A DNA stretch of 64,000 bases, taken from NCBI GenBank assembly GCA_960531495.1, contig OY482862.1, positions 4,882,409 through 4,946,408 of the forward strand, given 5' to 3'. Each line of letters begins with the position of its first letter. The stretch's first letter is position 1. Below are positions 40,860 through 51,799 of this stretch, piece after piece. Origin of the DNA: Zeus faber. Its lineage: Eukaryota; Chordata; Actinopteri; Zeiformes; Zeidae. The position numbers and the translations under genes were made by a program. The notes beneath the pieces are model-generated. The model worked only from the letters and a program-made list of their open reading frames with translations, had not been told where the DNA came from and searched no databases.

Positions 40860-41195
40860 AAGTAGAGTTCACATCGTAAAAAGGATGTAAATTAGTCACT
40901 TTCTTTGTCGTAAAGAGCAGAAGGAAACCTCAACAGATGGTCGGTCTCAACGAAACTGCCCCATTAATGATCTATGCAGGGGCGTTGCCACGTCTGCTGA
41001 CCTTCATCCCAGTGGCTCCTCAGTTTAGCCACTCCAAGAAGATGTATAAAAGCTCTCCAGTGAGAACAGAGCACTTCCTCTGTGACATTCTGTTGTGTTA
41101 TTACACTGAAACTGCTCCTCTTGTACAATATTAAATACTTTATTAACCTAAGGTATTTGTCTCCGATTTCCTCTGTAATGATTAGTCCATCCACA
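40860..41195 (+). mobile_element. Probable solo LTR
   Basis: A TATAAAAG box at about 41046 is followed about 85 bases later by ATTAAATA and then CTCCGATTTCCTCTGTAATG, a U5-like end. The promoter-signal spacing is that of an LTR. Boundaries are uncertain and no coding sequence is attached. Confidence 0.45.
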
Positions 41196-41203
41196 AACAA
41201 AGT

Positions 41204-41250
41204 AGGCGAGAAACATTTAAATGCAAAGCAGGTGCCAGCGCAGAGCTGTT
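41204..41250 (-). repeat. 45-bp inverted motif, arm 1
   Basis: The reverse complement reads CTCTGCGCTGGCACCTG then CTTTGCATTTAAATG and TTTCTCGCCTAC. It is nearly identical to 42880-42927 on the plus strand. The octamer-like TTTGCATTTAAAT is in the centre. Confidence 0.75.
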
Positions 41251-41266
41251 TAACTTAAACAGCTTG

Positions 41267-41625
41267 CAAACAAGGTGTCACTTGTGCAAATCACGCAAAT
41301 GTTTTTAAAGCTATGACATATTAATGACAAGGGTGTGGCAAACCGTGTTTCTGAGATAATCACCTTTAAAGTTTTCCCCCGCACTTGGTTCATTCAGCTA
41401 GCTCCCAGAATGCAAATGGTTGGAGGACCAACAGAGCCTAGCTAGTTGTCACATGGCTAATTAACATCCTGCTGAATGGGGACTTGACACCCTGCTGAAG
41501 GGGCAATCACTGCTTTGTTCTTGTGTTTGGAGGGAATGTTGAACAGCATTATCAACACACAACTATTTTTGTTTTTTAAAACATATTTTATTTAACAGTA
41601 AGAATACGTAATAATAATAATCAAT
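41267..41625 (-). repeat. Dispersed repeat E, copy 2
   Basis: The reverse complement matches 11050-11330 (see there). This copy includes extra bases, for example around CCCCTTCAGCAGGGTG, where a short direct repeat of a TTCAGCAGG motif occurs. Confidence 0.75.
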
Positions 41626-41664
41626 ATTATCCTTGAGGTCCTCCACTTTCATTTGCGTAGTGTG

Positions 41665-41668
<4 letters not shown>

Positions 41669-41714
<46 letters not shown>
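41669..41714. repeat. (AT)n microsatellite
   Basis: About 22 AT units. Confidence 0.95.
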
Positions 41715-41716
<2 letters not shown>

Positions 41717-41769
41717 TGCAATTTGCTTTGTTATTTGTCTGAGTTGGAGCAGATTGTCTGTGTTTTAGT

Positions 41770-42183
41770 TCATGGGCGCTGCCATGTTGGATCTGTACTC
41801 ACTCTTCTTCTCGCAGGATCACAGCATTCTCCGCTCCTAGAGAGTTTTTTTTCCACTAGTAAGATCAGTATTTGTGTCAGTGTGAACTGCAAACATGGTA
41901 ATTTGCAATGTGACTGTGGCGGACAAAGGGGTGTGGTCAAGCGCCTGCTGCAGACAACAGCACAGTTCCCTTTTCCCGCGGCAACCCAGCTGCCTCGAAT
42001 CGGCCCAATCAGCGCACGCACGGCGCTGATTGGCCCAAGGCAGGGAGTTTTTCTTAACATTTTGTCTTACAGAGGGGGTTGGCGCACGGGCTCGTGAGCA
42101 GCCCAAGAACGGAACGCCATTCCTCTTGCGGCCGAGGGGACTATTTACTACCATTCTAGAATAGATCCTCAGATACATATACA

Positions 42184-42217
<34 letters not shown>

Positions 42218-42310
42218 CTGTGACCTGCATGCCAAAAATGGACAATAAAATTCAAGCCATGTTGGTGCATCACAGCCAGAAAGACTCCGTCTCCCTCCCT
42301 GAACTCTTAA
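41770..42310 (+). mobile_element. LTR family C, copy 2
   Basis: Carries GGGGTGTGGTC, CGCGGCAACCCAGCTG, AGCGCACGCACGGCGCTGATTGG, TTGTCTTACAGAGG, GGCTCGTGAGCAGCCCA, GACCTGCATGCCA and ACAATAAAA, and ends in a CAGAAAGACTCCGTCTCCC-type segment shared with copy 3. This is the most complete undisturbed copy. An (AT)n tract at 42187-42217 interrupts it where copy 1 has (TTC)n. Probably a solo LTR. Confidence 0.6.
42187..42217. repeat. (AT)n microsatellite
   Basis: About 15 AT units inside LTR family C copy 2. Confidence 0.9.
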
Positions 42311-42314
42311 CTGT

Positions 42315-44195
42315 GGGAAGGAACCTCACAGTGACTAATTGGTACTTTTTATTTTAAAAGAAATGGCCTTGAAATTGACTTTTTTCCATTATGTGGATTT
42401 AGTGTTCTATAGAGAACCAGGTTAAAGGAAATAGTTGGTCCATCATATTAGGCATTTCACCTATGTGCCATTTTCAATGGTTTGGCATTTGAAAATAATT
42501 ACATACAGTCAGTTGCATATATAGGTCATGTTTTTCTATGGAAGAAAATTAAATGTCTCTCAACATATTAGGCTAGTCTTTATCGTCCATCTTTTCCACT
42601 AAAGACTAATTTCCATAGAGATGAGAACACCACCGAAGTGGAGCACCCCGTTTATTTTTTTCGGTCAAACACACTTTGCTGTGTTGTCGTGTCCCGTCTC
42701 TGCAGAGGGATGAGAGCCTTGCCAGGAGTGGTCCCTAACAGTCTCATCGGTGTTTGGCCAGCTTTTTGCCGAGGACCCTTGTGTTTTCACTGACGCCGGT
42801 ATTTTGTTTTCTATCGCAGACAAGGAACCTTGTGCGCGCGGCAGCTGCTTGCCTTGACAGCGGCGAGTGCGTCGGCCGCAGAATCTCTGCGCCGGCACCT
42901 GATTTGCATTTAAATGTTTCTCGCCTACGAGCGCATAACAATATACAGTATGTGTGTGCGTATACACCGTGGTCCAAGATATCCAGAGAATACTGAAGAG
43001 TAATGTCTAGAAGTTCCACGGGATGTTCTGTCACATGGATTACAATAAAAACCAAACAGTTGGTACAGTTCTCAATAATTCTGGAGTCATTTGACATGGT
43101 TTTGTATTGTCCTGGCTTATTGTCATGCTGTAGGGCAAAATCCTTTTATTCTTCTGGATACATTTCTTTCTTTTTCACAGTTGTATTGCCCCCTAAAACA
43201 TTCCGGTCTCACTAATGAGAGTTTGTTACATAGGTGTCTGGAAATGTTCTGGAAGTATCTGGAACTATGGGATCACTTCCAGGAAGGGGTGGCTTTATTT
43301 CGGAGGTTGCTGTGCTTAAGGGTGAGAAGAAAGATATAGTAGAATAAATGTGCTCTCTGGTTTCCACTGGCCTTTGGAATCTGACAGAAATTAATCCACC
43401 TTACTCATGGAAACCCAAAATAGCTGCTACAAACCTTTTATTTCTCTACCCCCTTCCCTCCTCACCCCATTGTTGTGCGCTGTTTAAAACACCAATCAGT
43501 GGGAGCTTCGATTGAGCCGACTGCCGTCAACCCTTAGTTGGGGAAGAATTCGAAATTCTAATGCTGTTGTGTGGCTTATTCTGCAGTAAGGAAATTACCC
43601 CAGAGTATTTACACAAGCTAGGGATGCAAACCATGACAGGCGCACAATAACTAAAGATCCATGTCGTTTCTGTTAAAGGTGCTCTAACCTTCAAATTTAT
43701 TTAGAATTTTATGATTCATAAAATGAACTAAATGTGTCAATCATTCTATATATATATACAGTATATATGTACAGTTTGTACAGTATATGTGTATCTTTCT
43801 TGTCTGAAAAGTACGAATGAACGAAAAAAAAGAGTAAAGCGTTATTAAAAATGTGGCATCTTTAAAAAAATCTATAAAACTAAAACAATGGGGACATTTT
43901 AAAATTGTTATTGTAGCTTTCCAAGGTAAACAAAAATTTAACTTTAATGTTGATCAAAAAAGCTTTACCCAGTTTTCAGCCACCCTGGGTACGACTGTTG
44001 ATGAAAAGAAAAATAAAATATACCCAAATAGATTTTTTTAATAAATGCAGTTAGACAGATGACGCCGAATGATAGGGATCTTTGTGTGGCTTGATGAGGC
44101 AATATTGCACAAAAAACATTTCAAGATTCTACCAGACACTGGAGGTCATATGACTTAGATATGACAAAGTAGAACAGATAAGAAATTGAGAAATA
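42315..44195. other. No gene recognised
   Basis: Includes the second arm of the 45-bp inverted motif (42880-42927) in a GC-richer stretch at about 42660-42960, then AT-rich DNA. No domain or element ends were identified. Confidence 0.4.
42880..42927 (+). repeat. 45-bp inverted motif, arm 2
   Basis: CTCTGCGCCGGCACCTGATTTGC and ATTTAAATGTTTCTCGCCTAC, near-identical to the reverse complement of 41204-41250, about 1.63 kb away. Confidence 0.75.
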
Positions 44196-44199
44196 CTTT

Positions 44200-45400
44200 T
44201 TTTTTGGGGGGCCTAGTAGCCCCAAACTTTAGATACTACTATCGAGCAAACCATCTTCAATTTATAATTAAATGGGTACAACCAGAGCAACAATTGGCCC
44301 ATGGATGGCGAGACATTGAACAATCTGAATGTCAGGAGTTATCATTATCTGATCTCCCATTCCTTACTGAATCTATAAGGAAACATAATTGCCTTAAAAA
44401 CCAATTTATCGCAACAACTCTGTCAGCCTGGTGGAAATTCCTCAAACTCAGTGGTCACACTCTCTCTCCAAACAAATTCACGTTAATCTGGCACAACCCA
44501 GATTTCTTAGTTAAAAACAAGCCAATAATCTTCAGGTTTTGGAAAAGACCAGGAATTACTCATCCGGAACACATTTTTTAAAACAATTTGCTCATATCCT
44601 TCCCAACCTTAACCCAAAGGTACAATTTCGGTGGCCACAGCTTCCTTCAATTCCTTCAATTACAGCAGTCTCTAAAAGTTAAAATCAAATTGACAAACAA
44701 CATCCTACAACCACCTGAAATGATTGAACATCTCACTCATATCGGTCACTTGAAAAATGACTTTTCCAGAATATACAAACTTTTATCAAAAACAGATGGC
44801 ACCTTATCTTTACCTACAATGAAATGGGAAAGAGACCTTGCTGTTCCCACCGATATCAACCTGTGGAAGCTTGTTTGCAACAACACCTTTTCTATGACCT
44901 GCAACTCCAAAATGCAACTCATCCAATATAAGATTCTGCACAGAGCCCATATCACAGACCACAAAATGTTCAAAATGGGTTTTGTGGATGAAGACATTTG
45001 CTCTCACTGTCCCCTTGATACCAGAGATGAGGACTTTCAAGCCTTCTGGCTCTGCCCACCTATCCTAGCATTCTGGACCAACATAACCAAGAAGCTATCT
45101 ACACTTCTGGTTCGCAGCCTTCCATTCTCCCCGTCTATATGTCTTCTCGGTGACCTCTCCTCAGTCGACCCACCACTTAAACACCACCAACCCATTTTGA
45201 TCGCATTAACAATGGCCAAGAAAACAATAATTCTCAATTGGAAAAAGAGAGATAATCTCACCACATCCCAATGGTTGCAGTTATTAATAGATTACATCTC
45301 AATGGAAAAACTATTGGCAATATCCCAAAACAATGTTGATTCATTTAATGAAATATGGGCTACTTTTATCACTGACATAACTCCATCATTTAATACTTAA
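44200..45400 (+). pseudogene. L1-like ORF2, C-terminal part (plus copy)
   Basis: The frame starts GGLVAPNFRYYYRANHLQFI, the conserved block after the RT thumb in L1-like ORF2, and continues ATTLSAWWKFLKLSGHTLSP to EHIF followed by a stop at 44579. One shift later it reads GGHSFLQFLQLQQSLKVKIK and runs open for about 260 residues to the TAA at 45398, including CSHCPLDTRDEDFQAFWLCP (zinc-knuckle-like) and FWTNITKKLSTLLV. The endonuclease and RT core are absent through 5' truncation. One shift or indel breaks the remainder. Confidence 0.85.
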
Positions 45401-47421
45401 GGCTTCCTAAGTCGGTGCAATGTCGTTGTGCTTTGGGGCATGTGGGGGTCCTCCTGGTCTGCCGGGGCTCCGCAGTTGGGTGGATGCCTGGGCGGCTCTG
45501 GGGACATCCGTGGTGCGTTGGCTGGTGTTCTTTGGGGATCCCGGGGCTCCACGGGGGAGTAAGGTGGTCTGACCAGGGCCCTAATGGGGGCGCGGAGCTG
45601 CCCGACATGGTGGAGGCACATGGCGGACGCTCTGAGCCCTTGGCTAATCGCTGTAGGTTGGCTGCCACCAGGTACAGGAGGTGGGCACACTGGAGCGCGG
45701 TTGGGTTGCGGGGGAGGGGGTCTGGGTGGTTGCTCCCCAGCCTGCTGCACCCATGGATCGATCCGGTCGCGACTCGCCTATCTCTCCCAGTGCCAAAACT
45801 CATACTCAGCACATACACCACACAATAGACCGAGGTCTCGAGGGATGGGTGGGGTGCAGGCTATGTCGGTATGGATGCGGCAGGCAGCTGCCATCTTGCC
45901 TGTCACGCTCCTGCCCAAGTGTGCTTCTCGTCCGTCCCAAAATTTTAATCCCACTCACATTAGCTTAGAACACATACACTATCACACCAATCCTACTCCG
46001 AACAACACTCCATCGGACCAGGGTCTGGGGGACAGGAGGGGTGCGAGTGATTCGGGTTCAACTTGCCTGAAGGACTCACCCCCAACTCGCAATTTTAACT
46101 ACAATTACCAACAGCACACCTTGAGCACTGGGGTTTTTTTTCCGGGGTGGCCGGTCGCTGGCGGGTCGGTGTGGGGGCGTGGTTTGCCGGGGGACGGTCG
46201 GGTGGACCCCCCCTCCCGGCCTTGCTGGAGTCCTGACGGCTTGCGCCTGGTGGCTTGGGATGTGCTGCGACCTGGCGGGGCTGCGGAGAGCTCCGCCGGA
46301 TGCCTTCTGGGGCCCCTGGGGGGACTGCTTGCGGGTGTGGGTTGGGGTGTGGGGGGCGGCTGTTGGCCTTTTGCTTCTGCGGCTGCTGGGGGTGGGCGGG
46401 GGGCCTGTATACCTGCCGCCGGGGGGTATAACATCAAGGTGCCCCGCACTGGGCACACGCTGCTAAGTGTATGGGCACTTGCCGCTCATGGCGGGCGGGG
46501 CGGGCCTCCCTCTTGTGCGGACATGGGTGGACGTAGGGGTCCTGCCGGCCCGTCCATGGGGTGGGCGGCTCGGGTGAGCTGTCGATCTGTCGCTATGGGG
46601 TCGTGATCTGGGTTCTCTGCTGGCGGCTGCGTCTTGTGCCTGCACCGGGGGTTGGTTGTATGTGTGCACCCCTGGGGTGCGGGGACCCTCGTGCTCCCTG
46701 GGATTGGGTCATGCTCCTCGGGGCTGGGCGTGGGGGTTGCTCCATGGCCCTCTGGCTTCTGGGGCCCAGGGGTCTTCTGTGGCTGCAGGGCAGGGTACCC
46801 GGAGATTTCCTGCAGCCGAGGGGTGCCCACGGGGCTGTGGAGTTCGGCGGGGCTTCGGGCCCCCTTCCGCTGCTTGGAGAGGCCGCCACATAATGACACA
46901 CACACCTGCTTCAAGTGCACCCCAGCACCCTCCTGGTTGCATTCCTCTCCTTTCCTCCCTCATTTGCTGCCATAACTATGAAAGGAAGAGGCCACGTGAC
47001 CAGTTGTAGTTCCAGTTTTCCTGGACCTAATTCACTGTTTTTCAATACATGTCGTCCAATGTTCATGTTTTTGTGTATATGTTGTTTGTTTCTATGTTTA
47101 TTTGTCTCACCGTGGTGAATCTCCCCCTCTTGGAGTAGTGATCAGTTGTTTATAGACCCAAACATGATAAATAGTTCTCCAAAGAGGGGGGTTGGTGGTT
47201 GGCTCCATAACCAAAAGCTGTGCTCTTGTCATTCTACAGGTCATCCACAGGACAGAGTTATTGCAGCAGTTCTTGATGATTTAAGAATTAATAAACAGTT
47301 GCATTGCAGGTTGAGAACTTAAACTCCACTTGCAGACTAACTCTGTCCTGAATGCAATGGCATACAAATACTTTGTGTCTGCCAACATGCTGACAGCACA
47401 GGTAAAAAAAAAAAAAAAAAA
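45401..47421 (+). mobile_element. L1-like LINE 3' UTR with poly(A)
   Basis: Directly after the ORF2 stop lies a 2-kb, very GC-rich non-coding region with GGGTGTGGGTTGGGGTGTGG and Gly/Trp/Arg-coding noise on both strands, then a common 3' segment (CAGCACCCTCCTGGTTGCA, GAAGAGGCCACGTGACCAG, CTCCCCCTCTTGGAGTAGTG, GACTAACTCTGTCCT) and a run of about 19 A at 47403-47421. The same 3' end occurs at 24.0-25.2 kb and, reversed, at 33.3-34.7 kb. Confidence 0.85.
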
Positions 47422-47449
47422 GATAAATACTTTATACTTTTTATTTTTG

Positions 47450-47454
<5 letters not shown>

Positions 47455-47503
<49 letters not shown>
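47455..47503. repeat. (TA)n microsatellite
   Basis: About 24 TA units shortly after the LINE poly(A) tail. Confidence 0.95.
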
Positions 47504-47505
<2 letters not shown>

Positions 47506-47509
47506 AAAA

Positions 47510-49085
47510 AACTAAATATGTATATTATTATTACTTTGAAAACAAAAATTCACTTTGATATTGACTCTCTTCATCTTCTCACCACTGAATATGTCTTTTG
47601 TTTAATTAATGGTAAAGATGTTTTTGCCTCGCAAAGGCATTTTACATTGAGCCTTTTGGTGTGTCCCTATGAAATGTCATTCACACATCTTCACGGCTTC
47701 ACTTATACCTGCAAAAGCCAGTGATTTCGATTAAGTTGCCAATTTGATTGGTTGAGTGCTGTTTTTTCTATATTTTAAGGGAGAGTCTGCAGACTCATCG
47801 ACAGAAATATTCCCGCGGACTAGAACTGCCTCTCAAACACTTAACCATCCCAGCCGGCATCTGACCGACCTTCAAAGTTGAAATGTGGTTGAAATAATGT
47901 CAGTTGTTGTTTCAACATTGAAAAAAAGGTTAACAAAATACTTCTAAATCAACATTGGAAATTTGAACAAGATCTGTACGTTGAATCAACATAATGTCTT
48001 CAACAACTTTTAAATCATAATTATCGTGATCATTACCATTATTTTATTAGCATTTTGTTATATTTTGATCATAAGACCACTTAAATAATCGAATTTGATA
48101 TGTTAAAAATAGAAAACAACAACAATAATAATAAAAATAATAATAAAATAAAACAAACAAACAAACCAACGAACAAACAAAAAACAATAATAATAATAAT
48201 TATTATTATTGTTGTTGTTTTTATTTTCATTATTAATAATTATAATTATTACTATTATTGTGGCTTGGGGACTTGGGGGCCTGGTCGAGTGGTTCCCGTC
48301 GTGCCGGCGCTTCTGCACCGGTACCCCTCTGTCACGCGTCCTTTTTAGGAACCTGGGTAGCGAACGCCCTACGTAAATATAATAATGTATATATGTAATA
48401 GTTTGTATGTATATATGTAATAGTTTTTAGTGTAATAGTTATATATTATAATTGACTAGACAGACCCAAGTGGTGACAGGAGCGGCTCTGCGCATGCGTG
48501 GCACCATCGTGCCATTTTATGAATCCCTGGTAGAAAGACGGCGAGAGATCTGCAGTGTGGCAAAACACAGAAAAAAGACGAGCATTACATTTTATGCCAC
48601 AACTTTTAAAGGTAAGTTAAGTCACTATTTGAAAGGCACATAATGTAATTTATATATAAAAAGTGATATGACAGGAACGCATGACGCCAGTGCCTGGTAA
48701 GTTAAACCGTATGGAAATAAGAGATTCAATAAAAATGGCCATCACATCCACTGATGGCACAGCATTTCAGATAATTCCAGCCAACACACAGATAGACTTC
48801 CAAGAACTGAAGAGTTGTATGGCAGACGAAAATGAGAGGGCAGCCATCTTCATGCATGTATGTTCAGGTGAAGCCAATGAAACCACTTAGTATTGTATGT
48901 TTAATGTAGCTACAATTCTTCTGGTCCACGTTATTAATTAACAAACAAAAACTATAACTATAGATTAACAAAGACTATACACGTGACTATATAGGAAATA
49001 TTGCAACAGTTCCTAGAGTTTCTTCAGGGATCCTCAATTGGTGGATTACCACAAAAAATAGTGAGCAATGTCATGCTCCTCAGTA
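47510..49085. other. No gene recognised; low-complexity patch
   Basis: 47870-48010 has TTGAAATGTGGTTGAAATAATG and AACATTGAA-type motifs seen in AACGTTGA-rich fish repeats (also near 57110). 48108-48258 is made of AAT/ATT and AAAC units, with AATAATAATAATTATTATTATT forming a palindrome. A frame at 48681-48890 has no recognisable domain. Confidence 0.4.
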
Positions 49086-49089
49086 GATG

Positions 49090-49820
49090 AACCTCCTCAA
49101 TTTTGATGACTTTGCCTCAAGCACCATTGTAGCACACCAAGGGGCGTGGCACACCAAGGGGCGTGGCTTCCCGCGGCTGCACAGCTGTCCTGAATTGTTG
49201 AATTAGCACACAAGCGGCACTGATTGGTCTGATTCGGGGAAGGGAGTTTCTTAATGTTTGTCTGTATTAGGCCCTTTCTCAATCTGTGTTCTTGTTCATG
49301 TCTGTACTTGTGAAACGTCATCAGTCGCAGCCCAGGTACTGTTCCAATTCAAAGTACGCATCAAGCCAAGTCCAGTCCAAATGCCTGGATGTGGACTTGC
49401 TCCGCTCTGGAGGATGCATCGGTGGTAACTTGTGTGGACTTCGGACGCCCAAGTATCCCAGAATGCATTTCGCAGAATGACCGTCCTGCGTCCTCCCGTC
49501 CTGCGTCCTCCCGTCCCTGGGAGTCTGTACTCCCGAGTCCAAGTTGCCAAGTCTGAACTACAAAGTCTGCAAGTCCGGACTTCGCGTACTTGCTATTGAG
49601 AAACGGCCTTAGAGAGGGATTGGCACACGGGACTCGTTAGCTGCCCAGGAGCCAGTGAAGCCGTCCTTCCTCCTGGGCCCTGACTTACTGTTATTATTGT
49701 TATCATTTTGGCCAGCGAGCCTTTCTGTTCATGTCCGTAATAAAAGCTCACACTTTGTCGGCGCCCCAGTGCCAGAAAGACTCCCTCCCTAAACCTCATA
49801 CCGGTGGCTTGTCTCCCACA
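49090..49820 (+). mobile_element. LTR family C, copy 3, split by a MITE
   Basis: GGGGCGTGGC, CCGCGGCTGCACAGCTG, AAGCGGCACTGATTGGTC and TTGTCTG lie left of a MITE; GAGAGGGATTGGCACACGGG, CGTTAGCTGCCCAGG, TCCGTAATAAAAG and CAGAAAGACTCCCTCCC lie right of it. The order matches copies 1 and 2. CACACCAAGGGGCGTGG is duplicated near 49135-49165. Confidence 0.65.
49270..49608. mobile_element. 339-bp MITE with TTA target duplication
   Basis: The ends are GGCCCTTTCTCAAT and ATTGAGAAACGGCC, inverted repeats with one mismatch. TTA flanks both sides (49267-49269 and 49609-49611). A 3-bp TWA duplication and GG-starting ends fit the PIF/Harbinger superfamily, though the ends alone do not prove it. The interior is rich in GTCCGGACTT-style half palindromes (AAGTCCGGACTT) and has a 14-bp direct repeat (CGTCCTGCGTCCTC) near 49482. 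Excision in silico leaves an uninterrupted LTR family C copy. Confidence 0.85.
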
Positions 49821-49824
49821 ACCA

Positions 49825-50490
49825 TCCTGAGGCCAAAATGTACAGTCCCCACTCTGACTACTTGCATTCGCCTGACATGCACTAAGTTAGTGGGACAGCA
49901 GCAGAAGAGGAATAATATCTCATGTTAAACTGTTGGCCACTTTAAGATCTTTCGTTTATAATGAACACATTTCAAATGATGCTAGAGCCCCAAGTGGTCA
50001 AGTATATCCCTTGAAAGAAAATAAACTGTTTGTACCAGTAAGCACTGCTATTGTGTCAAACTTGCAGAGTTCATTCTAGGGACAAGTTGATTTTTTTTGG
50101 TGTGTTTTACCCCTTTTCAGGGAGCACATTTGAAAAGACTGGGAGGTGTAGATGATGTGGACATGGTTAAAAAAATGATGGCTACAAAAGTATCAAAGGT
50201 GCAATAGACAACTTTTCAACTTTCCCCCTAGCGTTTCCATGTCTCTTGCTTTAAGTTTTCCTCAGAGCGTCTGTCTGAGATTTTTTTGTGTTTGATAATT
50301 ATTCCAACCACGTTGCACTAGGGAGCGCTATATAGGAGATCTTTCCTGTCTGCCGCAATAAGACTGTAAAACCACTCAGGCTGGGGGATGTTAAATCATA
50401 CTGGACTGTATATAATGTTTCAGACGTATATTTTTTTCTATTGTCACTTTATTTTGTTGTTTGTGATGTGAGCTGCTGTAATGCCTTTAA
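49825..50490. other. No gene recognised
   Basis: GGTGCAATAGACAACTTTTC near 50198 resembles the start of a fish MITE, but the other end is not recognised. No coding signature. Confidence 0.35.
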
Positions 50491-50494
50491 GTAT

Positions 50495-50647
50495 CTGTGG
50501 CAGTTCCACCTGCAACACACCACCCAAGAGACGTTTTCAGGGCCCTCTGACACAGAGACACAGATGATGGGGTAGAGTTTATTGTAGAGAGTGGGCTAGA
50601 TGCAACAAGCCTCAGAGCAGATGGCATGTCATGACAAGGGCTCCTCT

Positions 50648-50705
<58 letters not shown>

Positions 50706-50850
50706 GATGTGGTTTTTACCTGCCACTCATTAGACCAATCAACAAGCAACAGGTACTGTATACAGCCACACTGATCCTGGGCCCCAATTACCTCGACCCA
50801 GGACAGGTTGGGCTGCTTAAACCACATGGTCCCCACACCACTGACTGTCT
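50495..50850 (-). mobile_element. LTR-like repeat family B, copy 3
   Basis: On the minus strand it begins TGTGGGGACCATGTGG, carries ACCTGTTGCTTGTTGATTGG, an (AC)n microsatellite, GGAGAGGAGCCC, CTCTACAATAAACTC (polyadenylation signal) and CTGTGTCTCTGTGTCAGAGG, then a tail shared with copy 1 (TTGGGTGGTGTGTTGCAGGTGG against TTGGGTCGCAGGTGG). It is the most complete copy. LTR-like, but a tail beyond the U5-like end is also shared, so the true unit may be larger. Confidence 0.5.
50652..50702. repeat. (TG)n microsatellite
   Basis: About 25 TG units inside family B copy 3; copies 1 and 2 have only short GTGTGTTG or GTGTATGAGTG here. Confidence 0.95.
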
Positions 50851-50859
50851 GTCTGTCTA

Positions 50860-51795
50860 TCTGTCTGTCCATCGGTCTGTCTCCCTCCCACCAGTGAACT
50901 AACTTCAATATAACTTAAGTTAATGGCTGTTTTTTCAATACATTTTTCTGCCTCTTTTACTTGTAGTGGACAAACATGTCTCATTGATACCCATTCAAAC
51001 CATACATTTTGATGAAAAACAAATTCTATCATTAATACATACAGTCAAATAGGTTAGATAGGTTTCTTGGTGTCATTCTGTGTCAGGTGTCCTTTTTGGT
51101 GTGCAGTGCATGCAGTTCGGACGTTCGGAAGTATGGAAAAAGCATCCTACATACACTGGTTGTCATTACTTTTGAACACACACTTTGAGAAGGATAGAAA
51201 AAAGTATCCTCTAAAGTTTTGGAACAATAATAGATAAAAGTTTGATAGTTTTGTCTTGTTTAAGTATTGATGTTCAACAGTTTAAAACTTTGTTTTAACA
51301 ACATACAACATTCAGGCATTCAAAGAGAGGGGGGGGGGGGGTGGATGGAGTCAAAATGTAACTATTGTTTTTCTCACACCCCATTTTTGCATCTTTTTTA
51401 AAGAATTGGCTGGAGTGGAACTCCTTTTTTTTGTTTTGTTAGTTTCATGTTTTACTATTGCTGCCAGTAAAAATAAACCATTGTGTAGAGGAGTAGAACA
51501 CACTGGTTACAGCCAGTTTCCCAAAGTTGATCCTCTCTTAGATGGCCCGTTCGCGACCCCTCAAAATCCTCCCGGCACACCACGCGCCCCGATCCAACCA
51601 TTATCCCTGCAGACGCACTGGGTCGACGCCTCCTCCCAATTGTGTGCACATGCATACACCGATGGTGAAGCACCAGCCCTGCTTTCCTCACCGATCGCCG
51701 ACTGAACCACGGCCTCACGATGCACAAGATGCTGGTAGATATGAACCACACCACATTGACCCAGCAAACAAAACCAAAAACATCAAATAAAAAGA
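50860..51795. other. No gene confirmed; possible gag remnants
   Basis: Pro/His-rich frames at 51540-51790 lie upstream of the retrovirus-like pol and could be decayed gag, but no matrix, capsid or nucleocapsid motif is visible. A (TCTG)n patch lies near 50850 and a poly(G) run at 51330-51341. Confidence 0.3.
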
Positions 51796-51799
51796 TAAG

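Noticed and set aside
45584-46606. A 340-residue plus-strand frame and overlapping minus frames
   Set aside because: GC-rich L1-like 3' UTR downstream of the ORF2 stop; composition is Gly/Trp/Arg noise and not conserved with the 24-kb copy.
48681-48890. 69-residue frame resembling a small globular protein
   Set aside because: No recognisable domain, no neighbouring exon signals and repeat-rich surroundings; cannot be supported as a gene.
51406-51705. Frame with a hydrophobic, signal-peptide-like start
   Set aside because: It begins with TTG, not ATG, has no recognisable mature domain and lies in AT-rich DNA upstream of a degraded retrovirus-like pol.
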